Positions 8,926-15,974 of a stretch of 64,000 nt of DNA are shown here, piece by piece (the first letter of the stretch is position 1; each line of letters begins with the position of its first letter). The notes under the pieces were generated by a model. It was not told where the DNA came from. It saw only the letters and a program-made list of their open reading frames with translations, and ran no database searches. Source of the stretch: Oceanospirillaceae bacterium (GTDB lineage: Bacteria > Pseudomonadota > Gammaproteobacteria > Pseudomonadales > Oceanobacteraceae); the NCBI GenBank assembly GCA_002724925.1, contig PBQA01000020.1, positions 124,001-188,000 on the forward strand, written 5' to 3'. The translations under genes were made by a program, and so were the position numbers.

Positions 8926-10026
8926 TTGTTGTATTTTTTCCAGCGACGAAACAAACAGTCACTGCATAAATTATCCCGCTTATCTCAGCGCAGCGCGAGA
9001 CGAAAAATCGCTGTACTGCTGCTTCAGTTAACCGGAGTGCTCTGCCTACATACCGCGATGATATGTTGGCTGGAAGGCATCTCTCTGAAAGACAGTATTT
9101 GGCTAACCCTGACGACAGTGACAACCGTCGGTTATGGAGATATGTCCGCTGAAACAGATGAAGGGCGTATAGCAACCGTCATCCTGATCTATCTGTTAGG
9201 CATCTGGATGCTGGCGCAACTGGCCAGTGAATATATTGACTACCGCTCAGACCGGAAAGACCGGATCATCAAAGGCCAATGGAACTGGAGTTATATGGAA
9301 AACCATATTGTTATCATCAACGCCCCGGTAAGAAATTCACAGATCTACCTGGAAAGACTGATCAGCCAATTCAGGGATACTCCTGCGCTGACAGATAAGC
9401 CTATCTTACTAGTGACTGCGCAATATAAAGACGGACTCCCCCGTACCCTTTCAGACCAGGGGGTTGTTCTGAAATCTGCAGACACCACCCGTGGGGAGTT
9501 TTTCGACGATGTAGCCGCTGCAAAAGCCAGCCATATCGTCTTCATTGCCCGTGATGAAAGTGAGTCATCGTCAGACAGCGTAACGCTGGATCTTCTGGAT
9601 CAATTGCCAGCAGCTGAACAACAGCGCCTTATTGTCGCGGAGGCCGTACTTGATACAAACGTTAGTCGGTTTCAAAGACTTGGCGCGAACGCAGTACTTC
9701 GCCCAGTCAGAGCATATCCGGAACTCCTTGCGCGGGCGCTGGCTGCACCCGGGACTGAGCAAGTACTTCAGGATCTTTTCGGTTACTTCGGCTCATCAAT
9801 TCACAGATACGATGCTGCTGTACAAACCAGCGAATGGAGTAATATCGTCTGTTCATTGGCGAGCAACGGTCTTGGTATCGCGATGGGGTATATCGACCAG
9901 GCAGGTGAAGTAATCAATTGCCCTAAACAAAATGAAAAAGTCGATGCTCAAGCCATTCTCATTATGGCCAGGGACAACGATATACCTTGCCCGGACGCAT
10001 TGAAAACCTGTTTAAACTCTATCTGA
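8926..10026 (+). CDS. Potassium channel with RCK (TrkA-N-like) cytosolic domain
   Basis: Inner-membrane channel of 366 residues starting at TTG (8926), 8 bp after GGAG. Two transmembrane helices (about 29-48 and 84-104) flank a pore loop with selectivity filter TVGYGD (residues 67-72). After a basic linker, VIINAPVRNS starts a Rossmann-like RCK domain (about 126-270), followed by a C-terminal extension that may bind a ligand. The usual GxGxxG nucleotide loop is not obvious in the first strand, so the ligand may differ from NAD. Lying between the YjfK-like and DUF350 genes, it probably adjusts potential or potassium during membrane stress. Confidence 0.85.
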   Translation: MLYFFQRRNKQSLHKLSRLSQRSARRKIAVLLLQLTGVLCLHTAMICWLEGISLKDSIWLTLTTVTTVGYGDMSAETDEGRIATVILIYLLGIWMLAQLASEYIDYRSDRKDRIIKGQWNWSYMENHIVIINAPVRNSQIYLERLISQFRDTPALTDKPILLVTAQYKDGLPRTLSDQGVVLKSADTTRGEFFDDVAAAKASHIVFIARDESESSSDSVTLDLLDQLPAAEQQRLIVAEAVLDTNVSRFQRLGANAVLRPVRAYPELLARALAAPGTEQVLQDLFGYFGSSIHRYDAAVQTSEWSNIVCSLASNGLGIAMGYIDQAGEVINCPKQNEKVDAQAILIMARDNDIPCPDALKTCLNSI

Positions 10027-10039
10027 AGGACACCAGAAA

Positions 10040-10891
10040 ATGGAACATATAGAGGCAATACTGCCTTCGCTGATGATACCAGTCAGCTATCTCGTATTAT
10101 ATTTGGTAATTTTCACTGGCGGGAAGTACCTGTTTTCTCTGATAATCAGGTACAGCATTTATAAAGAAGTATCAGAGAATCAGAATTCTGCTGTCTCTAT
10201 TGCTTACGCAGGCTTTTTGACGGGATTAACTATTGTATATATAGGAGCTTTAACGGGTCCAACTCAAGGCTATGTGACAGACATGATCAATGTCACCCTT
10301 TATTCAGTATTAGGTGTCTTTCTTCTTTTAATCTCTCGTCTGATCAACGATAAACTGATTCTTTCTCAGTTCAATAATCGCGAAGAGCTCATCCGCGATA
10401 AGAACGATGGCACCGGCGCAGTGTTATTCGGATCTTACATAGCTTCAGGTCTGGTTGTTGCGGGGGCAATTCATGGCCAGGGTGGAGGTATTGATACAGC
10501 AATTGCATTCTTTGCACTCAGCCAGATCGCATTGGTTATATTCACCCGAATTTACGACTTTATCACTCCATACAGAATTCACGATGAAATTGAAAACGAC
10601 AACCGCGCTGTAGGGGTTGCGTTTGGCGGTACTCTTATTGCACTCGGTGTACTGCTTATGAATGGTGCTTCAGGTGCATTTATATCCTGGGAAGTAAACC
10701 TAGAAAAATTCGCTTTCTATTCCATTGGTGCATTCGTGATTCTACCTGTTTTCCGGATTTTTATGGATAAAATTCTTATCCCACAGTATGACCTCAGCAA
10801 AGCCTTGTCATCAGATAAGAATCTTGGTGCCGGCATTCTTGAAGCAATCATGGTGATCTGCTTCTCCATTGTACTCAGTGCAGCACTTTAA
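10040..10891 (+). CDS. Tandem DUF350 (YjfL-like) membrane protein
   Basis: Length is 283 residues with about eight hydrophobic helices arranged as two four-helix halves (about 1-140 and 141-283). Each half repeats the pattern N..AV..A..G followed by a further helix and then R.L.D.L: ENQNSAVSIAYAGFLTG in the first, ENDNRAVGVAFGGTLIA in the second. E. coli YjfL is about 132 residues, so this is a duplicated form. Family function is unknown. AAGGA lies about 10 bp before the ATG, and the gene follows the channel gene by 13 bp. Confidence 0.85.
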   Translation: MEHIEAILPSLMIPVSYLVLYLVIFTGGKYLFSLIIRYSIYKEVSENQNSAVSIAYAGFLTGLTIVYIGALTGPTQGYVTDMINVTLYSVLGVFLLLISRLINDKLILSQFNNREELIRDKNDGTGAVLFGSYIASGLVVAGAIHGQGGGIDTAIAFFALSQIALVIFTRIYDFITPYRIHDEIENDNRAVGVAFGGTLIALGVLLMNGASGAFISWEVNLEKFAFYSIGAFVILPVFRIFMDKILIPQYDLSKALSSDKNLGAGILEAIMVICFSIVLSAAL

Positions 10892-10910
10892 GAACGAAGG
10901 AATAAGTAAC

Positions 10911-11441
10911 ATGATAAGGAATATAGTCATCATCATAGCTTTTGGTGTTATTTGCCTATTCTCTGCATTGATCATGGCATTTAAGACAGGCAAACCGTTA
11001 GAGCAGACGACGACACCGCCAAGTGTTGTATTTGGCCCAATAGAAACCCAAAAGGCTAATGAGGTTGTAAACATCAGCTTCCGCAAGTCTGTCCCCTTAG
11101 GCACGTGGACCTCTATCGACGTCGATGTAGAAAACGAGAAGGGTGAATACCTGTTCGGGTTCGGTGATGAACTCTGGCATGAATCAGGCTGGGATGCTGA
11201 CGGACACTGGCAGGAGTCTAAAACAAACTACGATATGGATATAACGTTCAAGGAACCTGGGAAATATTTCTTCAATATCGAAGTTCAGGGAAGTACGCCA
11301 ACTCAAACCAAGCGAACTCTTACTGTTGTTGCCAAAAAGAAAATAGGCAGTTCCCTTCCTTTTTTATTAGCCGGAATTGTAGCCATTATCATCGCTGCTT
11401 TTCTATTTTGGGTTCGAGAAAATATGAGTAATTTCAAATGA
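10911..11441 (+). CDS. Membrane-anchored beta-sandwich protein of the PspA/DUF350 cassette
   Basis: Length is 176 residues from ATG 10911, which has GAAGG 10 bp upstream. Helix 1 (about 3-23) and helix 2 (about 147-167) bracket an extracytoplasmic, beta-rich domain. The domain contains GDELWHESGWDADGHW and then EPGKYFFNIEVQG. I associate this pattern with DUF4178-linked gene sets but cannot name a family with certainty. It is probably a periplasm-facing sensor or partner of the DUF350 protein. The last bases overlap the next gene's ATG. Confidence 0.6.
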   Translation: MIRNIVIIIAFGVICLFSALIMAFKTGKPLEQTTTPPSVVFGPIETQKANEVVNISFRKSVPLGTWTSIDVDVENEKGEYLFGFGDELWHESGWDADGHWQESKTNYDMDITFKEPGKYFFNIEVQGSTPTQTKRTLTVVAKKKIGSSLPFLLAGIVAIIIAAFLFWVRENMSNFK

Positions 11442-11698
11442 TGTTCAGTAAATTTCGCTTACGTCAATCCGGGTCGGCTCTCCTTTCCGTTCTTCTGATT
11501 ATTGGCTTAACTGCTATGTTTTTAATGCTTCTACGAATGAGCACTAGTGGCTGGGGATACACGGGATACGCTGGATATCACCGCGGTCCCTCTTTCTGGT
11601 ACTGGGGCGGCCCTTCTGTCTATACCGGCCCCAGTGTCCGTTCAGGCAGCGTAAGCGGACCAGGCAACACCGGCGGTGGATACAGTGGCGGAAAGTAA
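11438..11698 (+). CDS. Small single-helix membrane protein with Gly/Tyr/Ser-rich tail
   Basis: Length is 86 residues. A basic N-terminus precedes one helix (about 14-33) and a low-complexity tail rich in Gly, Ser, Tyr and Trp, for example FWYWGGPSVYTGPSV. The ATG overlaps the previous stop as ATGA, indicating translational coupling. A second in-frame ATG at 11441 is also possible. No family recognised. The tail would probably face the periplasm. Confidence 0.65.
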   Translation: MMFSKFRLRQSGSALLSVLLIIGLTAMFLMLLRMSTSGWGYTGYAGYHRGPSFWYWGGPSVYTGPSVRSGSVSGPGNTGGGYSGGK

Positions 11699-13235
11699 TC
11701 TTCCAAAGCCTTCAGAACACGAACGCAGATATATTCGTGTTCTGATATTTGCCACCTTTATAGCCGGGCTATGCTCCATCATTTATGAGCTCCTGATTGC
11801 CACAACTGGTGCCTACTTTATTGGCGATAGCATTCGTCAATTTTCCTTAGTTATAGGATTTTATATGGCGGCCATGGGTATCGGATCATTTCTTTCTCGC
11901 CTGATCCCTGATGAAAATCTGCTACATACGTTTATTTTTATCGAAATCTTACTGGGACTGATCGGTGGCCTAAGCGTGCCGCTTCTATACTTTTCGTTTG
12001 CTTTTTTAGATATATTTCAACTTTCAGTTCTTGCATTGACGTCTTTGATTGGTTTGCTAATAGGCATGGAGATTCCTTTCTTGAGTCGACTGATGAGCAA
12101 GCATTATTCCCTCAAAGACAATATCTCAAACATTCTCTCAGTCGATTATTTCGGCGCTCTAATCGCGACTTTATTATTTCCGTTCCTGTTACTGCCTTTT
12201 CTCGGTGTATTCCGAAGCTCACTCACGTTCGGTCTCATCAATATGTCGATAGGCTTTGCTGTACTCTATATTTTTTCAGATGCGCTCAAAGTTCATCGTA
12301 AAAAAATTCTGCTCACATATAACATCCTAGCCTTCAGCATCCTTCTGCTGACAATAATATATGCAAAAACAATCATGAGTAGCTGGACGACACATATGTA
12401 TGAAGACAGGGTCGCATACGCTCATGAGACCCCTTATCAGCAAATTGTGGTTACCAAGCGAAGAGATGATCTGAGGTTATTTTTAAACGGTAACCTGCAG
12501 TTCTCGTCTGTGGATGAGCACCGCTATCATGAAGCTTTGATTCACATTCCCATGTCAGGCTGTCGCTGCGAGCATGTTCTGATGCTCGGCGGAGGTGATG
12601 GCCTCGGAGCCCGTGAATTGCTCAAATACCCTCACCTTAAATCTATTACACTCGTGGATCTTGATCCTGCAATCACTACTCTTGGCAAAGAGAACCCCCT
12701 TATTGTCACTCAGAACAAGGCATCACTTCTGGACCCGAGAGTTTCCATAGTTAATGAAGACGCCTTCGTCTTTGCTAATAAGCTCGACAAGAAGTTTGAT
12801 CTTATTATTGTCGATCTTCCAGACCCCAATAATACCGCGCTAGCTCGACTTTACAGCCGCGAGTTCTATTGGCTATTGCAGTCTGCTTTGGCAAATAAGG
12901 GACGGTTCGTCACTCAGGCTACCAGCCCCTATTTTGCAAGAGAAGCTTTCTGGAGTATCGAGAAGACTCTCCTTAGCTCAGGCTTCGAGAATGTGCTCCC
13001 CTATCACGTGTCGGTTCCTTCATTCGGAGAGTGGGGATTTCTAATGGCAAGCCAGTCACCTATCGTGCTGGACGGCATCCCTGAAGACATTTCAACGCGC
13101 TTTCTCACTGACGAACTTATTCCTCTTGCTCAGGTATTTCCAAAGGATATAGGCCGCCTCTCGGTAAAAGAAAACACACTCGATTCTCCCGAAATTCTTC
13201 AATACTATCTCTCGGGCTGGAAACACTGGCGCTAA
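11676..13235 (+). CDS. Membrane-bound spermidine synthase-like aminopropyltransferase
   Basis: Length is 519 residues. The N-terminal 230 hold about seven transmembrane helices, and the C-terminal part is a class I methyltransferase-fold domain like SpeE. It shows the nucleotide-binding loop LMLGGGDGLG (about 303-312), the acidic strand end TLVDLDPAI, and IIVDLPDPNN, where SpeE carries its catalytic Asp. Known relatives transfer aminopropyl from decarboxylated AdoMet to an amine; the acceptor here is unknown. Start is GTG 11676 (overlapping the previous gene by 23 bp) or GTG 11685. No speD gene for the donor is in the window. Confidence 0.85.
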   Translation: MDTVAESNLPKPSEHERRYIRVLIFATFIAGLCSIIYELLIATTGAYFIGDSIRQFSLVIGFYMAAMGIGSFLSRLIPDENLLHTFIFIEILLGLIGGLSVPLLYFSFAFLDIFQLSVLALTSLIGLLIGMEIPFLSRLMSKHYSLKDNISNILSVDYFGALIATLLFPFLLLPFLGVFRSSLTFGLINMSIGFAVLYIFSDALKVHRKKILLTYNILAFSILLLTIIYAKTIMSSWTTHMYEDRVAYAHETPYQQIVVTKRRDDLRLFLNGNLQFSSVDEHRYHEALIHIPMSGCRCEHVLMLGGGDGLGARELLKYPHLKSITLVDLDPAITTLGKENPLIVTQNKASLLDPRVSIVNEDAFVFANKLDKKFDLIIVDLPDPNNTALARLYSREFYWLLQSALANKGRFVTQATSPYFAREAFWSIEKTLLSSGFENVLPYHVSVPSFGEWGFLMASQSPIVLDGIPEDISTRFLTDELIPLAQVFPKDIGRLSVKENTLDSPEILQYYLSGWKHWR

Positions 13236-13277
13236 GAACTTCACTGGATGATTTGTTCATAATCACCCACATGTAAA

Positions 13278-13303
13278 AAACGGGGCCATTGGCCCCGTTT
13301 TCT
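13278..13303. terminator. Rho-independent terminator shared by cassette and haloperoxidase gene
   Basis: AAACGGGGCCA and TGGCCCCGTTTT form an 8-10 bp GC-rich hairpin with A- and T-tracts on either side. It lies between the convergent aminopropyltransferase and haloperoxidase genes and can end both transcripts. An identical copy lies at 6329-6354. Confidence 0.88.
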
Positions 13304-13459
13304 ATTGCTTATTAAGCAACTCAAAATAAGCAACTAGCAACTCAGCGGCTTACCACCACTTATTGTTGCTGTAAGTCGCTGGGTCACGCAGCGGCTGGCT
13401 TGGACCACGCGCTGGAGCAGTACCGTCGATCAGAGATTGCATATAGTCGTGTGCCATGT
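13278..13459. repeat. Right copy of 182-bp direct repeat
   Basis: Partner of 6329-6510. Here the repeat is continuous with the intact haloperoxidase-like gene: it covers that gene's last 36 codons, its stop and its terminator. If the cassette integrated at this gene, the element supplied this 3' end and so preserved the reading frame, while the original tail was pushed to 6329-6510. Confidence 0.93.
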
Positions 13460-14864
13460 CACCGAAGTCACCGCAAAGAGCCAGAGACTCATCAACAGCT
13501 GCCTGGAAGTGCACACCTGCCCACACACGGCTCTGGCCACAATCCTGCTCGAACTCACTCCAGGTGTTGAACACGAGAGTAGTATCCGCTGCTGGCGTCA
13601 GACCAGGCTCGATGCGTGAAGAACCCGCAGGATACTCAACCGGGAAGCCCAACATGTCGTCGCCCAGGAAAGCACGCGCTGACTGAGAGTGCGCCGCACA
13701 GAAACAAGAAGAGGCTGATGGATACTCAGGGTGATCCGCTTCTTCCATGTAAGCGCGCCACTGGTTCGCAGGCAGCATTACAGTGCCTTCACCCGGACCG
13801 CCCCAAGCTTCAACGGGTTGATCGCCGTAAATGTGCTGAATCGCAGAGAATGGACGAACGCCGTCGTACTCAGCTTTTTCCTGCCATACGAAAATACCGG
13901 CGTCGAACGCTGCCATGTTAGTCAGGAAGTCCAGCTGGATAAACTCAAGAAGAGACAGTCCACGCGACTGAGCGGCGAACACTGCAGAGAAACCCAGTGA
14001 GAAAATCTTGTTATCAAACAGTTCTGCTTTCAGCTTCTGCTCTTCGGTCAGGTTCGCAGACGCAACCAGAACTTCATCAGCCTGTTGCTTGTACAGATGC
14101 TTGAACGGCGCGAAGCTGTTCGCAGGCCAAGGCACACTGAAGCGCTCCGGATCATCGTAAGAGTATGGCTCAACGTTCGCGTACTGAGGTGTAACGAACT
14201 GTTGAACTTTGTAGAGCCCAACGCCTTTACGTTGAACGTCTGGCTGCCACTTTGAAGGACGCTTCAGATCATACGCAGTGTTCTTTGGCTCATAGCCTGT
14301 GTAGTCGGCATACGGCTGTGGGTGCACATCTTCATTGATCCAACCAGCCTGGTTCATACCGTCATTCAGACGACCTTCTGCGACTGCTGCACCAGCAACG
14401 TTACCGATACCGACCGGGGTAGTCAGGTCAGTACTGGTGTCATCCGGGTCCAGGCCTGCTTCAACCAGCATTCCACGCCACTCTGCAGTACGCTGTGGTA
14501 GCAGAACTTTCAGGACCTGATAAGAGGCGTACAGAGTCGCGATGTTAATGTTCTCGTTGTCTACGCTCTCAGACGCTGGACGGTTAGGAATACGTGAATA
14601 CACACCTACCGCCGTTGGGTGGTATGGCGCAGACGCGTCGTACCAGGCGTTCGTAACCTGAGCGGTAACACGCAGAACCAGAGTCGCATCACCTGCAGTC
14701 GCTGAAATATCCTGGAAAATTGCTGGTGCTACTTTAGAAATCACCAATTCAACTGGCGCATTGCCAGTCTGCAGGTCGTAAGCAGAAGCCTGATTTACAG
14801 CAATGGAGAGCAGAGCAGACGCAGCAAGAGCAAGCGGACGCCCCTTTAAAAGAGGGAGTTTCAT
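13350..14864 (-). CDS. Secreted vanadium-haloperoxidase-like / PAP2 superfamily protein
   Basis: Length is 504 residues with a signal peptide (about 1-28, ending NQASA). The C-terminal half has the three blocks of the vanadate-peroxidase/acid-phosphatase fold: KAEYDGVRPFSAI (Lys and Arg), EYPSASSCFCAAHS (Ser and His), and SRVWAGVHFQAAVDES (Arg and His). The set suggests a periplasmic or secreted enzyme using bound vanadate or phosphate. Whether it is a haloperoxidase or a phosphatase cannot be decided. Its 3' 110 bp and terminator are duplicated at 6329-6510. Confidence 0.8.
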   Translation of the reverse strand: MKLPLLKGRPLALAASALLSIAVNQASAYDLQTGNAPVELVISKVAPAIFQDISATAGDATLVLRVTAQVTNAWYDASAPYHPTAVGVYSRIPNRPASESVDNENINIATLYASYQVLKVLLPQRTAEWRGMLVEAGLDPDDTSTDLTTPVGIGNVAGAAVAEGRLNDGMNQAGWINEDVHPQPYADYTGYEPKNTAYDLKRPSKWQPDVQRKGVGLYKVQQFVTPQYANVEPYSYDDPERFSVPWPANSFAPFKHLYKQQADEVLVASANLTEEQKLKAELFDNKIFSLGFSAVFAAQSRGLSLLEFIQLDFLTNMAAFDAGIFVWQEKAEYDGVRPFSAIQHIYGDQPVEAWGGPGEGTVMLPANQWRAYMEEADHPEYPSASSCFCAAHSQSARAFLGDDMLGFPVEYPAGSSRIEPGLTPAADTTLVFNTWSEFEQDCGQSRVWAGVHFQAAVDESLALCGDFGDMAHDYMQSLIDGTAPARGPSQPLRDPATYSNNKWW

Positions 14865-15207
14865 AAGATTTTCCTTATCTGTTATTTAGAGTTTGCACCC
14901 AATACCGCGGGGTACTTCCGCACGGCAGATAAGAATATGCGCCATTTTCATTTCTGATTCATTGCGTTTGTCGGGTATTGCCATGACATAAAAGACAGGT
15001 TCAAGACAACTTGAGCCTTGAAAAAATAAATGTCTCCAAGTGACCCAAGGAGGAGCGCCAAATGACAGCCCCACCGAAGACATTTAGCGACACAAAATAG
15101 CCACGAGACTTACTCGGACTCAATATTATTCATCAGAGCTGGATTTTTACTGATTTACGAGCAAACCAAGGGAACTTTATTGATTTCACAAAGGTGACGA
15201 TGGTCGG
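14865..15207. other. Intergenic region upstream of the haloperoxidase-like gene
   Basis: 343 bp between two genes on the minus strand. It must hold the promoter of the haloperoxidase-like gene and the end of the carbonic-anhydrase transcript. I see no convincing hairpin with a T-tract and no clear promoter pair. A few short open frames here look like chance. Confidence 0.4.
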
Positions 15208-15762
15208 TCAATAATCGAAGCCTTCCGCCATGTGCTTATCCTTCAACTTGACGTAGTTCTCGGCGGTGTAGGTGAAGTACTTCCGCTCTTTCTCGGTAAT
15301 TGGTCTCGCCTTTTTTGCCGGGGAGCCCATATAGACAAAACCACTTTCGAGCTTCTTGCCGGGCGGCACCATAGCGCCCGCGCCAATAATGACTTCACTC
15401 TCAACAACAGCACCATCCATGATCATGGACTTCATACCGACCAGAACCCGATCTCCTATCGTGCAGCCATGTAGCATGGCCTGATGCCCGATAGTGACAT
15501 CATCACCGATGATCAGCGGGAACCCACCTGGGTTGTAATCAGACGCGTGAGTAATGTGCAACACAGCACCATCCTGAACTGACACTCGCGAGCCAATACG
15601 AATATGATGCATATCGCCGCGAATGACGGCAAAAGGCCAGACTGAGCAATCTTCGCCCATGCGCACATCACCAATGATGACAGCGGTCCGGTCAACGAAC
15701 ACAAACTCCCCCAGCTTAGGGGCGGTTTTTTCGAAAGCACGGATATTCGGACGACGGATCAT
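15208..15762 (-). CDS. Gamma-class carbonic anhydrase-like protein (YrdA/PaaY type)
   Basis: Length is 184 residues, normal for the family. It is made of left-handed beta-helix hexapeptide repeats (IIGDVRMGEDCSVWPFAVIRGD, shown here split as IIGDV.MGEDCSVW and FAVIRGD; later IIGDDVTIGHQAMLHGC). The metal-binding His residues are in HITHAS and IGHQAMLH. Relatives form zinc- or iron-bound trimers, and many have weak or no measured hydratase activity. It is divergent from prlC with 212 bp between, a spacing that should carry both promoters. Confidence 0.88.
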   Translation of the reverse strand: MIRRPNIRAFEKTAPKLGEFVFVDRTAVIIGDVRMGEDCSVWPFAVIRGDMHHIRIGSRVSVQDGAVLHITHASDYNPGGFPLIIGDDVTIGHQAMLHGCTIGDRVLVGMKSMIMDGAVVESEVIIGAGAMVPPGKKLESGFVYMGSPAKKARPITEKERKYFTYTAENYVKLKDKHMAEGFDY

Positions 15763-15974
15763 TCAGGGCCTCATTCTCAGCGGGTAATTGATTCGGGATT
15801 ACGTTGGCTATTGTTAGCTAAGCTTAGCACTCCACGACACATCAATCTTCGATCCTATAGAGATGGAGCAATAACCCCAGATACGGAAACTCAAGATACT
15901 TGAATTTGCGCCCTGAACCCCAATACTTAAAGCATCGTTAACGAAACTTTTCTCGCTCACGGAGCCTTCTGTTT

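Larger units (their letters stand above)
6511..13277 (+). mobile_element. 6.8-kb cassette between direct repeats (YjfI-PspA-DUF350-SpeE-like island)
   Basis: Nine genes on one strand with short gaps or overlaps fill the interval between the two 182-bp repeats. Base composition is visibly more AT-rich than in the flanks; the 60 bases from 12001, for example, hold only 18 G/C. No integrase, transposase or resolvase is encoded inside, so if the unit moved it did so by recombination acting in trans or by homologous recombination at the haloperoxidase locus. Gene content recalls the E. coli yjfIJKLM-yjfC cluster but adds a potassium channel and a membrane-anchored aminopropyltransferase, and lacks the ATP-grasp YjfC and DUF1190 YjfM. 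Confidence 0.7.
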
